A stretch of DNA of 64,000 bases from Vibrio sp. Isolate32 (GCF_022397955.1 NZ_JAKEUQ010000008.1:244446-308445), one strand, 5' to 3'; positions 1-8,760 are shown, counted from the first letter of the stretch. Notes: a model not told the origin generated them from the letters alone. Numbers and translations: made by a program.

Positions 1-345
1 CGCTTTATCTTTACCAGCAAGTTCTAAAGGCAGTGCTACATTGTTAAATACAGCACGAGAAGACAGCAGGTTGAAGTGTTGGAATATCATGCCGATATTA
101 CGGCGCGCTTCGCTAAGTTCAGATTTGCTGAGTTTTGTCAGGTCGATACCGTCAACAATCACTTCACCTGAAGTCGGGGCTTCCAACATATTTACACAGC
201 GGATTAGGGTACTTTTGCCTGCACCTGAAGAGCCGATGACTCCAAAGATTTGACCTTGAGGAATGTGGAGGTTGATATCAATTAAGGCGTTGATTTCTTT
301 AGTGCCTTGATAAAAAACCTTGTTGACTTGATTCACTTTAATCAT
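1..345 (-). CDS. metN: MetN, methionine ABC importer ATP-binding subunit (3' end outside window)
   Basis: N-terminal 115 codons of the ATPase that powers D/L-methionine import with MetI and MetQ at the inner membrane. The minus-strand reading starts with [11 protein letters not shown] at the ATG at 343-345. The Walker A motif GSSGAGKST follows near residues 38-46, and the Q-loop in [11 protein letters not shown] lies near residues 84-94. The gene continues past position 1, so the signature motif, Walker B and the C-terminal ACT-like domain cannot be seen. It is transcribed away from gmhB. The shared 207-bp gap carries tandem MetJ-type boxes, which fits methionine repression of the metNIQ operon. 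Confidence 0.93.
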   Translation of the reverse strand, partial: MIKVNQVNKVFYQGTKEINALIDINLHIPQGQIFGVIGSSGAGKSTLIRCVNMLEAPTSGEVIVDGIDLTKLSKSELSEARRNIGMIFQHFNLLSSRAVFNNVALPLELAGKDKA

Positions 346-435
346 AGAGAAACCCGTGCAGGTAGAACAGAATAATATGTCGATAGCTCGCTCGATTTAC
401 AGACGATGCTATGGTGTTCTATGATCTAAGTCAAT

Positions 436-467
436 AGATATTTTTACGTCTAGACGGCTAAACGTCG
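436..467. promoter_or_regulatory. Tandem MetJ boxes upstream of metN
   Basis: Three adjacent 8-mers resemble the MetJ consensus AGACGTCT: TTACGTCT (444-451, 6/8), AGACGGCT (452-459, 7/8) and AAACGTCG (460-467, 6/8). A weaker fourth, AGATATTT, abuts at 436-443 (5/8). The exact 8-bp periodicity is how MetJ dimers bind cooperatively. The array lies about 100 bp upstream of metN, a classical MetJ target. Binding is inferred. Confidence 0.75.
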
Positions 468-552
468 ATTGTATTGATAAGCTAGAAACAAATCGTTAAC
501 GAACGCAAAACTAAATAGATAGTGATGAAGCAAATAAAGCGTGTAATAATTA

Positions 553-1137
553 ATGATTAATAGAGAGTTGATAGAGAACAAAATTTTGTCTAAACCTGCT
601 GTTTTTTTAGATCGTGATGGTGTGATTAACGTTGATCACGGCTACGTACATGATGAGCATGACTTTGAATACATCGATGGTGTGTTTGAAGCGGCGAAAG
701 CGTTTAAAGATATGGGTTATTTATTGGTGCTAGTGACCAACCAATCTGGTATTGCTCGCGGCATGTTTAGTGAAGACCGTTTTCTTTCTTTAACGCAGTG
801 GATGGATTGGAACTTTGTCGATAACGGCGTTGAGCTTGATGGCATCTATTACTGCCCGCACCACGCTGAACACGGTATTGGTGACTACAAGCAAGATTGT
901 GAATGTCGTAAACCAAAGCCAGGTATGTTCATTTCTGCTCGTGACTTTCTGAAGATTGATATGGCTAACTCGGTCATGATCGGCGATAAAGCTGAAGACA
1001 TGATGGCTGCAGAAGCGGCAGGTGTTGGCACCAAAGTACTGGTAAGAACCGGTAAGCCAATCACTGAAAAGGGTGAAGCGCTAGCTAGTGTGGTACTTGA
1101 TAGCATTAAAGATGTACCTGCTTTCTTAAAAGGTTAA
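553..1137 (+). CDS. gmhB: D-glycero-beta-D-manno-heptose 1,7-bisphosphate 7-phosphatase
   Basis: HAD-superfamily phosphatase that removes the C7 phosphate in ADP-heptose synthesis for the LPS inner core (cytoplasmic). The nucleophile/acid pair is D20 and D22 in FLDRDG. VTNQSG is HAD motif II, and GDKAED near residues 144-149 is the metal-binding motif. The CPHH...CECRKPKPG stretch is the Cys/His zinc-binding loop typical of GmhB. The 194-aa length fits the family. The annotated ATG has no clear ribosome binding site. A TTG at 586 ([12 protein letters not shown]) would give a protein closer to the usual short N-terminus, so the start is uncertain. It is divergent from metN. Confidence 0.93.
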   Translation: MINRELIENKILSKPAVFLDRDGVINVDHGYVHDEHDFEYIDGVFEAAKAFKDMGYLLVLVTNQSGIARGMFSEDRFLSLTQWMDWNFVDNGVELDGIYYCPHHAEHGIGDYKQDCECRKPKPGMFISARDFLKIDMANSVMIGDKAEDMMAAEAAGVGTKVLVRTGKPITEKGEALASVVLDSIKDVPAFLKG

Positions 1138-1200
1138 GACACTAAGTCTCTTTCACTTAGATATAAGTGTTGTTCACTATATAAAGATGAGGAACGTAGC

Positions 1201-1536
1201 ATGAAAGCATTGTTGATAGCATCTCTATGTACGGTAGCGTTGTTCGGGTGTTCTAAATCCGCAGCGCCTGATGGTGCAGTATCGGACGATCAATTCGTGA
1301 CTTATCAATGTGAGTCTGACGCTTCATTTAAGGTCGCTTACCTTGGTAATGAAAAAGCGGTATTACGTTTGCCAGAGAATGAATATCGCCTCACTCAAAT
1401 AGCGGCAGGTTCAGGAACGAAGTACATCTTAGATGATGGAACCTCTGAACTGATCAATAGCGTCACTTTACGCACTAAAGGTGACAACGCACGTCTAGAA
1501 CTTGGTCGTGTCGTCTATAAAAATTGTCGAAAGTAA
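1201..1536 (+). CDS. MliC-family lipoprotein (putative C-type lysozyme inhibitor)
   Basis: 111-aa secreted lipoprotein. The signal peptide MKALLIASLCTVALFGC ends in a lipobox with the acylated cysteine at residue 17. The mature part has the YQC...F.V.Y......L.LPENEYRL pattern and the segment AAGSGTKYILDDG, resembling the MliC/PliC beta-barrel that inhibits host or competitor lysozymes in the periplasm. A GAGGAAC ribosome binding site precedes the ATG. It stands alone between gmhB and treR and is followed by a strong terminator. The family assignment is by pattern recognition; lysozyme inhibition is inferred. Confidence 0.7.
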   Translation: MKALLIASLCTVALFGCSKSAAPDGAVSDDQFVTYQCESDASFKVAYLGNEKAVLRLPENEYRLTQIAAGSGTKYILDDGTSELINSVTLRTKGDNARLELGRVVYKNCRK

Positions 1537-1570
1537 GTCATAGTTAACTCCTAAGATTTACAAACAGTTA

Positions 1571-1597
1571 AGTGAGGGAATCTACCCTCACTTTTTC
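1571..1597 (+). terminator. Rho-independent terminator after the MliC-like gene
   Basis: An 8-bp perfect stem AGTGAGGG/CCCTCACT (1571-1578 with 1585-1592) with a 6-nt loop is followed by a T run. It separates the lipoprotein from treR. Confidence 0.85.
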
Positions 1598-1625
1598 TTC
1601 TCTTCCCTTTAACGTTAGACTTTTT

Positions 1626-2570
1626 ATGAGCAAAAAACTCACTATTCTCGATATTGCTAAGCTGTCCGGTGTTGGTAAGTCAACCGTATCTCGCGTTCTG
1701 ACCAATGATCCAAAAGTGAAACCTGAAACCCGTGAAAGGGTGGAAAGAGTAATTCAAGAATCTGGGTACACGCCTTCAAAGTCTGCGCAATCAATGCGCG
1801 GTGGCAGCCAAAAAGTCATCGGCGTGATTATCTCTCGTTTGGATTCCCCCTCTGAAAACAAAGCCGTTAGCACTATGCTGGCCGAGTTGTATCGAGCGGA
1901 TTACGATGTCGTGATCATGGAAAGCCAACTCGACAGAGAAAAAGCCAACGAGCATCTTCAGGTTCTTAAACGTCGTAACGTTGATGGCATTATTGTATTT
2001 GGCTTTACTGACTGCGATATTCCTGCAATCGAAGCGTGGGGACACAAAGCCGTGGTGATTGCTCTGGATACCGAGAATGTGACGTCGATTAACTACGATA
2101 ACCAACAGGTGATCAATAGTGCGTTAGTACACCTGTCGGATCAGGGGATCTCCGATGTTGGATTTATTGGCGTTGACCCTAGCGATAAATCAACGGGTGA
2201 ACTGCGTCTCAAGGCTTACCTCGATTGGTGTGAAAGCACTGGAGTGATTGCGAATTATCGTACTGGACAGCTTCATCATGAAAGCGCTTATCAGCTGGTG
2301 GATGAGGTACTGACTCCTACAACTCAAGCAGTTGTTTGTGCCAGTGACACATTGGCTCTTGGCGTGATCAAGCGTCTACAAGAACTACAACGTGAAGATG
2401 TGGTCGTAACAGGCGTTGGTGGCAATGATCTTCTCTCTTTCTTGTTTCCTCGCGTATTTAGCATTGATCCAGGCTACCAAGCTGCAGGTAAGTTGGCGGC
2501 TAATCTATTGATCTCTCAGCTTTTAGGGAATTCAGAGATCTCTCATCACACCCAATCTCCGATTCTATAA
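1626..2570 (+). CDS. treR: TreR, trehalose operon repressor (LacI family)
   Basis: 314-aa LacI-type repressor. The helix-turn-helix is in LTILDIAKLSGVGKSTVSRVL near residues 4-24, followed by the hinge and a periplasmic-binding-protein-like effector domain. In E. coli TreR the effector is trehalose-6-phosphate. The reading frame extends 54 bp upstream, but the N-terminus typical of TreR (MSKKLTILDIA) begins at ATG 1626, so that start is preferred. It lies directly upstream of treB and treC in the same orientation. Two LacI-type palindromes in the treR-treB gap are its likely operators. Confidence 0.93.
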   Translation: MSKKLTILDIAKLSGVGKSTVSRVLTNDPKVKPETRERVERVIQESGYTPSKSAQSMRGGSQKVIGVIISRLDSPSENKAVSTMLAELYRADYDVVIMESQLDREKANEHLQVLKRRNVDGIIVFGFTDCDIPAIEAWGHKAVVIALDTENVTSINYDNQQVINSALVHLSDQGISDVGFIGVDPSDKSTGELRLKAYLDWCESTGVIANYRTGQLHHESAYQLVDEVLTPTTQAVVCASDTLALGVIKRLQELQREDVVVTGVGGNDLLSFLFPRVFSIDPGYQAAGKLAANLLISQLLGNSEISHHTQSPIL

Positions 2571-2614
2571 TCCACTCAATTAAGCGAAATTGAACCGCTT
2601 AGATTAAAATTAGA

Positions 2615-2633
2615 GTGTGATCTCTTTCAATTA
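2615..2633 (+). promoter_or_regulatory. Candidate CRP site upstream of treB
   Basis: TGTGA-N6-TCAAT (2616-2631) resembles the CRP consensus TGTGA-N6-TCACA. Its centre is about 62 bp upstream of the start expected from the TATAAT box at 2675-2680, a class-I activator position. This fits catabolite control of a PTS sugar operon. Confidence 0.6.
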
Positions 2634-2703
2634 ATGGGACTGTTCCCATTTTAATTTATCATTCATGCAGGCATTATAATAACCGTAATTGGGAATGTTC
2701 CCA
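2633..2703 (+). promoter_or_regulatory. treB promoter with two TreR-type operators
   Basis: Two LacI-family palindromes flank a perfect -10 box. Operator 1 (2633-2650) has 7-bp arms AATGGGA/TCCCATT. Operator 2 (2690-2703) is TGGGAATGTTCCCA with 6-bp arms. The TATAAT -10 lies at 2675-2680, so operator 1 would cover the -35 region and operator 2 the start of transcription. The layout predicts repression by TreR and induction by trehalose-6-phosphate. Confidence 0.75.
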
Positions 2704-2774
2704 TTAATCTAGATCTGAGTGGTTATAGCTGCATGGTTTAGATGAGCAATTGAATGAAACCAGGGTGGGGTAGT

Positions 2775-4199
2775 ATGAGTAAGATAGCGAAGCAAGACGT
2801 TGCGCGTCTTATCGAGTTAGTCGGTGGTAGAGAAAACATTGCGAGTGTCAGCCACTGTCTGACTCGACTGCGTTTTGTATTGAACGATACAGAGCAGGCC
2901 AACAAAGCTGAACTCGAAAAACTGAAGCTAGTAAAAGGCTGTTTTACTAACGCAGGCCAATTCCAAGTTGTGATTGGCACTGAAGTTGATGAAGTGTACG
3001 CACTTCTGATTGAACAGACAGGTAAAGAGGCATCATCAAAAGATGAGGCGAAGTTGGCTGCTCGTCAAAATATGAACTTCCTTGAGCGTGGTATCTCCCA
3101 TTTAGCCGAAATTTTCGTACCACTGCTGCCTGCCATCATTACTGGTGGTTTGATTCTTGGTTTCCGTAATGTGATTGGCGACATTCGCATGTTCGACGGC
3201 AAAACCCTAGTTGAAATCAGTCAATTCTGGGCAACCGTTCACTCTTTCTTATGGCTGATCGGCGAAGCTATTTTCTTCTTCCTACCGGTTGGCGTCTGTT
3301 GGGCAACGGTTAAGAAGCTTGGCGGAACCCCTATTTTGGGTATCACGCTCGGCGTGACCTTGGTTTCACCACAACTCATGAACGCATACATGATAGGTAA
3401 ATCGGTACCTGAGGTATGGGATTTTGGACTGTTTGTGATTGAGAAAGTCGGTTATCAGGCTCAGGTGATCCCTGCGATGTTAGCGGGTGTGGCTTTGGCG
3501 TTCATTGAAACCAATCTTAAGCGCATCGTCCCAGCTTACTTGTACCTAGTGGTTGTGCCATTTGTATCGATTATTTTGTCTGTGATTCTAGCGCACGCTT
3601 TCATTGGCCCATTCGGTCGTATGTTAGGCGATGGTGTGGCATTCGCGGCTAAAGCGGCAATGACAGGTGATTTTGCGATTCTTGGTTCAGTGGTATTTGG
3701 CTTCCTGTACGCACCTTTGGTTATCACGGGTATTCACCACACCACCAACGCGGTGGATCTGCAACTGATGCAAGACTTAGGCGGTACACCAATCTGGCCT
3801 TTGATTGCACTATCAAACATTGCACAAGCATCGGCAGTAGTCGGAATCATTATCTTGAGCAAGCGTGAAGGTGAGCGAGATATTTCGGTTCCTGCGGCAA
3901 TTTCAGCTTACTTAGGTGTAACAGAGCCTGCGATGTACGGCATCAACCTTAAATACAAATTCCCAATGCTGAGCGCAATGATTGGTAGTGCTGTTGCAGC
4001 TGCAATCTGTGGTAGCGCAGGTGTGATGGCGAATGGTATCGGTGTTGGCGGCTTGCCGGGCATCCTATCGATTCAACCTCAATATTGGTCGATTTACCTG
4101 GTCGCGATGCTGGTGGCGATAGTACTTCCTATCACGTTAACTCTGTTCTTCTACAAGCGAGCGCAGTCGAAAGGTGAGCTAGAAACTACGAACGCGTAA
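2775..4199 (+). CDS. treB: TreB, PTS trehalose-specific EIIBC
   Basis: 474-aa inner-membrane permease that takes up trehalose and phosphorylates it to trehalose-6-phosphate. The N-terminal EIIB domain (about residues 1-85) carries the phosphocysteine in SHCLTRLRF. The rest is the EIIC domain with about ten membrane segments and the conserved GIHHTTNAVD and TEPAMYGINLKY stretches. The ATG at 2754 is in frame, but ATG 2775 follows a GGTGGGG ribosome binding site and gives the length of E. coli TreB (473 aa), so it was chosen. No EIIA domain is present; as in E. coli, a separate glucose-type EIIA must supply phosphate. Confidence 0.95.
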   Translation: MSKIAKQDVARLIELVGGRENIASVSHCLTRLRFVLNDTEQANKAELEKLKLVKGCFTNAGQFQVVIGTEVDEVYALLIEQTGKEASSKDEAKLAARQNMNFLERGISHLAEIFVPLLPAIITGGLILGFRNVIGDIRMFDGKTLVEISQFWATVHSFLWLIGEAIFFFLPVGVCWATVKKLGGTPILGITLGVTLVSPQLMNAYMIGKSVPEVWDFGLFVIEKVGYQAQVIPAMLAGVALAFIETNLKRIVPAYLYLVVVPFVSIILSVILAHAFIGPFGRMLGDGVAFAAKAAMTGDFAILGSVVFGFLYAPLVITGIHHTTNAVDLQLMQDLGGTPIWPLIALSNIAQASAVVGIIILSKREGERDISVPAAISAYLGVTEPAMYGINLKYKFPMLSAMIGSAVAAAICGSAGVMANGIGVGGLPGILSIQPQYWSIYLVAMLVAIVLPITLTLFFYKRAQSKGELETTNA

Positions 4200-4209
4200 T
4201 GCATTTAAT

Positions 4210-4243
4210 AAGCGATGACTCCAAAGTGAGTTATCGCTTTTTC
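4210..4243 (+). terminator. Hairpin terminator between treB and treC
   Basis: A 12-bp stem AAGCGATGACTC/GAGTTATCGCTT (4210-4221 with 4228-4239, one G-T pair) is followed by a T-rich tail. It would reduce read-through from treB into treC. Confidence 0.8.
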
Positions 4244-4338
4244 TCTTAGTTATAGCTTTTTCTTTTAGTTATAACGGCTATTCGACCATGTAAGCATGGT
4301 GATTTTTATTTATATTTTCTGGTAAGTGAGTGTTAGAG

Positions 4339-6024
4339 ATGGCGATGACTGAGCATGATGAAAGTTGGTGGAAAACCGCAACCATCTATCAAATCTACCC
4401 AAAGAGCTTCTGCGACAGTGGCAGTAAAGGTACTGGCGATATCAAAGGGATCATTTCAAAACTGGATTACCTCAAACACTTGAGTGTCGATGCGATTTGG
4501 TTAACCCCGGTTTACGCATCTCCTATGATCGATAATGGTTACGATATTTCAGACTACTATGCGATTAATCCTCAATTCGGCACCATGGAAGATTTCGACT
4601 TATTATTGTCTGAAGCGCACCAACGTGGTATCCGTATCGTGATGGATATCGTGGTAAATCACACCTCAACCGAGCATGCGTGGTTTCAGTCGGCATTGGG
4701 TGACAAAAACAGCCCATACCGCGACTACTACATCTGGAAAGATCCAGTAGATGGTCAAGCTCCAACTAACTGGCAGTCTAAGTTCGGTGGTAATGCGTGG
4801 GAATTAGATGAGGCGACTGGGCAATACTTCCTACACTTATTCGCAAAAGAACAGGCTGACCTGAATTGGGAGAATCCTGTTGTACGTGAAGAAGTAAAAG
4901 ACGTTATTAGCTTCTGGGCTGAGAAGGGCGTCGATGGTTTCCGCTTGGATGTGATCAACCTGATTTCAAAACAGCAAGATTTCCCTAATGACGATATTGG
5001 TGATGGTCGTCGTTTTTACACAGACGGCCCACGTGTCCATGAATATCTGAAAGAGATCAGCGAAGCCGTATTCCAGAAGTACGGCAGCGTCACCGTAGGC
5101 GAGATGTCTTCAACCACGTTGGAACATTGTCAGCAATACTCAAACGTTGATAACAGCGAGCTATCGATGGTGTTTAACTTCCACCACCTTAAGGTTGATT
5201 ACACCAATGGTCAGAAGTGGACTAATGCTCCGTTTGATTTCTTGCAGCTAAAGTCGATCTTCAATCATTGGCAAACAGGCTTGAACGGAAAAGGGTGGGG
5301 CGCATTGTTCTGGTGTAACCACGACCAACCGCGAGTGGTGAGCCGCTTAGGTAACGATCAGCAATATCGCGTTGAATCAGCCAAGATGCTCGCGGCGTCT
5401 GTCCACATGATGCAAGGCACACCTTATATTTATCAAGGTGAAGAGATTGGCATGACGAATCCAGGTTATACCGAGATCAGTCAGTATCGCGATGTAGAGA
5501 GCACTAACATGTACGACATCATGGTCAATCGCGATGGTGTGGATCATCAAGATATGATGGCGATTCTAGCGCAGAAGTCTCGTGATAACTCTCGTACACC
5601 GATGCAATGGAGTAACGAAGCGCACGCGGGCTTTTCAAAGGCTCAGCCATGGCTGGATGTTGCGAGCAACTACCCTGAGATCAATGCAGAGCAAGCACTG
5701 GAAGACAAAGATTCGGTGTTCTATTTCTACAAGAGTTTGATTGAACTTCGTAAAGAAGTGCCTGTGATTACACACGGTAGCTATCAAGATTTGTTACCTG
5801 AGCACCCATCAGTATTTGCGTATTCTCGTGAGAGCGAAGGGCAGGCTCTACTGTGTATTAATAACTATTATGGTGAAGAGACGGAATGTGCTTTACCTGA
5901 GCGTTTTGATATGACGAATGCCAAGTGTTTGCTTTCTAACTATCAAGAGGCTGACGATTCAGTAACATCGCATCATCAAGTCTTGCGTTCTTACGAGACT
6001 CGTATTTTGTTGATTGAAGGTTAA
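4339..6024 (+). CDS. treC: TreC, trehalose-6-phosphate hydrolase (alpha,alpha-phosphotrehalase)
   Basis: 561-aa GH13 enzyme of the cytoplasm that splits trehalose-6-phosphate into glucose and glucose-6-phosphate. The (beta/alpha)8 barrel motifs are visible: DIVVNHTS (region I), GFRLDVIN with the nucleophile Asp (region II), VGEM with the acid Glu (region III) and FWCNHDQPR (region IV). It matches the usual length (E. coli 551 aa). Frame-compatible starts are GTG 4330, ATG 4339 and ATG 4345; 4339 or 4345 fits the family N-terminus MTEHDESWWK best. It completes the treR-treB-treC locus. Confidence 0.95.
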   Translation: MAMTEHDESWWKTATIYQIYPKSFCDSGSKGTGDIKGIISKLDYLKHLSVDAIWLTPVYASPMIDNGYDISDYYAINPQFGTMEDFDLLLSEAHQRGIRIVMDIVVNHTSTEHAWFQSALGDKNSPYRDYYIWKDPVDGQAPTNWQSKFGGNAWELDEATGQYFLHLFAKEQADLNWENPVVREEVKDVISFWAEKGVDGFRLDVINLISKQQDFPNDDIGDGRRFYTDGPRVHEYLKEISEAVFQKYGSVTVGEMSSTTLEHCQQYSNVDNSELSMVFNFHHLKVDYTNGQKWTNAPFDFLQLKSIFNHWQTGLNGKGWGALFWCNHDQPRVVSRLGNDQQYRVESAKMLAASVHMMQGTPYIYQGEEIGMTNPGYTEISQYRDVESTNMYDIMVNRDGVDHQDMMAILAQKSRDNSRTPMQWSNEAHAGFSKAQPWLDVASNYPEINAEQALEDKDSVFYFYKSLIELRKEVPVITHGSYQDLLPEHPSVFAYSRESEGQALLCINNYYGEETECALPERFDMTNAKCLLSNYQEADDSVTSHHQVLRSYETRILLIEG

Positions 6025-6082
6025 CCTTGTTTCATTTTAATAAGCCTAATTCTTAAGTTCCCCCTAAAAATTAGGTTTTTAC

Positions 6083-6114
6083 AAAGGCTTTGGAGTGCTC
6101 CCCAAAGCCTTTTT
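6083..6114 (+). terminator. Terminator after treC
   Basis: An 11-bp perfect stem AAAGGCTTTGG/CCAAAGCCTTT (6083-6093 with 6102-6112) is followed by Ts. It lies between the convergent treC and YitT genes and could act in both directions. Confidence 0.85.
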
Positions 6115-6193
6115 GTTTAGTGATGTCTTGGTCATGATGTTTCTGCTTGCATTAAAGCATTAGACACTAACAACCTATGGCAGGTAATAAGCG

Positions 6194-6796
6194 CTAAGAC
6201 GCGTAATTCACCGAGTAACGAGTAGGCTTGTGATTCATTGCTAATACGATGTTCAATACAGCGGTGCCCAATACCGAAACGGCAATCACCCAAGGCGATA
6301 CAAAGAAGAACGAGGCAAACAGAATACACGCGTCGATCGCCATTTGAGTTTTACCTACTGAGATGCCGTAGCGATCTTGAATAAACAAACACAAGACGTT
6401 GAAGCCACCCAGGCTAGAACGATGACGGAACAGAATCAGCATACCCAAGCCCATCAACAAGCCACCGGCAACGGCACAGTAGATCTCGTTATGAACTTCG
6501 AGCGAAATAACCAAGTATAAATGATCGGCAAACACAGACACTAAAGCGCCGGAAATCGCACTGCTGATCGCAAAGCTACGACCAAAACGCTTCCACGCCA
6601 ATAGATAGAATGGACAGTTAGCAGCAAAGTATAAAATACCAAAGGTTACAGGCAAAAATTGACTCAACAGTAGAGCCAGGCCAGTAGTGCCTCCGGTAAG
6701 CAGATTCGCAGACTGTAAAAAGAAGACGCCTAACGCTACTAAAAACGTGCCCGTCAGGACTGCAATCCAATCTTCTTTACGTGAGTGTTTTTCCAT
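6194..6796 (-). CDS. YitT-family membrane protein
   Basis: 200-aa integral membrane protein with five to six hydrophobic segments. The family pattern FLLQSANLLTGGTTGLALLLS-like segment near residues 25-45 and the GLGMLILFRHRSSLGGFNVL stretch are typical of YitT/DUF161 proteins (DUF2179 lost). These are widespread inner-membrane proteins of unclear function; some have been suggested to be transporters. It is transcribed alone, convergent with treC and divergent from glyA. The ATG at 6796 is the only good start. Confidence 0.8.
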   Translation of the reverse strand: MEKHSRKEDWIAVLTGTFLVALGVFFLQSANLLTGGTTGLALLLSQFLPVTFGILYFAANCPFYLLAWKRFGRSFAISSAISGALVSVFADHLYLVISLEVHNEIYCAVAGGLLMGLGMLILFRHRSSLGGFNVLCLFIQDRYGISVGKTQMAIDACILFASFFFVSPWVIAVSVLGTAVLNIVLAMNHKPTRYSVNYAS

Positions 6797-7143
6797 CGTT
6801 TTAATAATTACCTAATCAATAAAGGCGTGCATAGTAGTTAAAAACTTAAGCTTTCGGTAGCTAGAGGTGCAAAATTAAGGTAAACCTATGTAATCTGCGT
6901 TTTACAGGGTGTAAATCGTAAAATTGACAGTAAGGGGCGTCTTTGGTTGGATAAGCCCGATAACCATGATGAATCTTATTTGTGATTATGAAAAAACTGC
7001 ATGATAAAATTGCAATTAGCTCTTTATGACCTAGATCAAATTATGTAGAATGCGTCACATCAAAACGGTGACGGAAACGTTTGCTTTCGGTCGTTGTGTG
7101 GTTTTTTTGAAACTTTCAGTACAATCTGAGTCAGGAGATACAG
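6797..7143. promoter_or_regulatory. YitT-glyA divergent control region
   Basis: 347 bp without a convincing gene. It holds the promoters of two divergent genes and, near glyA, a PurR-type operator. A TATGTAGAAT stretch at about 7041-7050 is a candidate glyA -10. No glycine riboswitch fold was recognised here; in Vibrio that element normally precedes gcv genes. Confidence 0.5.
7071..7086 (+). promoter_or_regulatory. PurR box upstream of glyA
   Basis: ACGGAAACGTTTGCTT matches the PurR operator ACGCAAACGTTTGCGT at 14 of 16 positions, including the central AAACGTTT. glyA is a known PurR target in E. coli, because serine hydroxymethyltransferase feeds one-carbon units to purine synthesis. Binding is inferred. 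Confidence 0.78.
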
Positions 7144-8394
7144 ATGCTTAAGCGTGACATGAACATTGCTGATTACGATGCGGATCTATTCGCAGCTATC
7201 CAAGAAGAAACTCTTCGTCAGGAAGAGCACATCGAACTTATCGCTTCAGAAAACTACACAAGCCCACGTGTAATGGAAGCTCAAGGTTCTCAGCTAACAA
7301 ACAAATACGCTGAAGGCTACCCAGGCAAGCGTTACTACGGTGGTTGTGAGTACGTAGACAAAGTAGAAACCCTAGCAATTGAACGTGCATGTGAGCTGTT
7401 TGGTGCTGAGTACGCTAACGTACAGCCTCACTCAGGTTCTCAAGCAAACAACGCTGTATATATGGCACTACTAAACGCTGGCGATACAGTTCTAGGTATG
7501 AGCCTAGCGCACGGTGGTCACCTAACTCACGGTTCTCCAGTAAACTTCTCTGGTAAGCTTTACAACATCATCCCTTACGGTATCGACGAAGCAGGTCAAA
7601 TCGATTACGAAGAGATGGAAAAGCTAGCTATCGAGAACAAGCCTAAGATGATCATCGGTGGTTTCTCTGCTTACTCTCAAATCTGTGATTGGAAGCGCAT
7701 GCGTGAAATCGCTGACAAAGTAGGTGCTTACCTATTCGTAGATATGGCTCACGTAGCCGGTCTAATCGCAGCAGGTGTTTACCCGAACCCAGTTCCACAC
7801 GCGCACGTTGTTACAACAACAACGCACAAAACGCTAGCAGGCCCACGTGGCGGTCTAATCCTTTCTAACGAAGGCGAAGATCTTTACAAGAAGCTGAACT
7901 CAGCAGTATTCCCAGGCGGCCAAGGTGGTCCTCTAATGCACGTTATCGCTGGTAAAGCAGTAGCGTTCAAAGAAGCACTAGAGCCAGAATTCAAAGAATA
8001 CCAAGCACGTGTCGTTGCTAACGCAAAAGCAATGGTTGCTGAATTCCTTGAGCGTGGTTACAACATCGTTTCAGGTTCTACAGAGAACCACCTGTTCCTA
8101 GTTGACCTAATCAACAAAGACATTACAGGTAAAGAAGCAGATGCAGCACTAGGTGCAGCAAACATCACAGTAAACAAGAACTCAGTACCAAACGACCCAC
8201 GTAGCCCGTTTGTAACGTCAGGTATTCGCATCGGTTCTCCTTCTATCACTCGTCGCGGTTTCTCAGAAACAGACGCGAAAGAGCTAGCAGGTTGGATCTG
8301 TGACATCCTAGATAACATGGGTGATGAGTCTGTTATCGAAGCGACTAAAGCAAAAGTGCTAGAAATCTGTAAGCGTCTACCCGTTTACGCTTAA
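7144..8394 (+). CDS. glyA: Serine hydroxymethyltransferase
   Basis: 416-aa PLP enzyme that interconverts serine and glycine, loading tetrahydrofolate with a one-carbon unit (cytoplasmic homodimer). Family blocks include [11 protein letters not shown] near the N-terminus, [13 protein letters not shown], and the PLP lysine in [14 protein letters not shown] near residue 230. An AGGAGA ribosome binding site precedes ATG 7144. Codon use is strongly biased, as in highly expressed Vibrio genes. It is monocistronic, with a PurR box upstream and a repeat-plus-terminator array downstream. Confidence 0.98.
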   Translation: MLKRDMNIADYDADLFAAIQEETLRQEEHIELIASENYTSPRVMEAQGSQLTNKYAEGYPGKRYYGGCEYVDKVETLAIERACELFGAEYANVQPHSGSQANNAVYMALLNAGDTVLGMSLAHGGHLTHGSPVNFSGKLYNIIPYGIDEAGQIDYEEMEKLAIENKPKMIIGGFSAYSQICDWKRMREIADKVGAYLFVDMAHVAGLIAAGVYPNPVPHAHVVTTTTHKTLAGPRGGLILSNEGEDLYKKLNSAVFPGGQGGPLMHVIAGKAVAFKEALEPEFKEYQARVVANAKAMVAEFLERGYNIVSGSTENHLFLVDLINKDITGKEADAALGAANITVNKNSVPNDPRSPFVTSGIRIGSPSITRRGFSETDAKELAGWICDILDNMGDESVIEATKAKVLEICKRLPVYA

Positions 8395-8507
8395 TTTTTT
8401 CTGCGTAGTAATTTGAACTTCGTTGTCGACCATGCTCACTTACATCCGTAAGCTCCGCGTGCTCTCCTAGAATTTCAAACAACTACTTTGAAAAATGATG
8501 ATTTTAG

Positions 8508-8536
8508 AGGCTCCTATTATATAGGGGCCTTTTTTT
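8508..8536 (+). terminator. glyA terminator 1
   Basis: AGGCTCCTAT/ATAGGGGCCT (8508-8517 with 8521-8530, one G-T pair) is followed by seven Ts. Confidence 0.85.
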
Positions 8537-8634
8537 GTTTTTTGAGGTACTACGTTGTCGAGCATGCTCACTTACATCTTTAAGCTCTGCGTGCTCTCCT
8601 TGAATTTCACACAACTACTTTGTAAAACACTTTT

Positions 8635-8664
8635 AAAGGGGGCTCATTGAGTCCCTTTTAGTTT
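8635..8664 (+). terminator. glyA terminator 2 (end of second repeat unit)
   Basis: AAAGGG..CTC/GAG.CCCTTT (8635-8645 with 8649-8658) is an imperfect hairpin with a weak T-rich tail. Confidence 0.55.
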
Positions 8665-8734
8665 TAGGGAAGGGTGTTGAAAACTCTACGTCTTTTCCTT
8701 GAACTAAAGCTATTTGATTGAAAAATATGATTTG

Positions 8735-8760
8735 AAAGGCTCTTGTTGGGAGCCTTTTTT
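8735..8760 (+). terminator. glyA terminator 3 (end of third, decayed unit)
   Basis: AAAGGCTC/GAGCCTTT (8735-8742 with 8750-8757) is followed by Ts. Confidence 0.75.

Larger units (their letters stand above)
8421..8757 (+). repeat. Tandem repeat-plus-terminator array downstream of glyA
   Basis: Two copies of a roughly 72-bp unit lie at 8421-8492 and 8553-8624, a 132-bp period, differing at only about seven positions. Each contains CATGCTCACTTACAT...AAGCTC.GCGTGCTCTCCT and is followed by a hairpin with a T tail. A third, heavily decayed unit (about 8680-8730) precedes a third hairpin. The unit resembles dispersed intergenic repeats I associate with Vibrio 3' regions, from memory. This fills most of the 461-bp glyA-lipoprotein gap; I see no gene in it. 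Confidence 0.8.

Noticed and set aside
41..253. 70-aa plus-strand frame at the window start
   Set aside because: It is antisense to metN, whose Walker A and Q-loop motifs are unambiguous.
6850..7140. Possible glycine riboswitch before glyA
   Set aside because: No tandem aptamer-like fold or conserved core was recognised. Purine control through the PurR box explains the region better.
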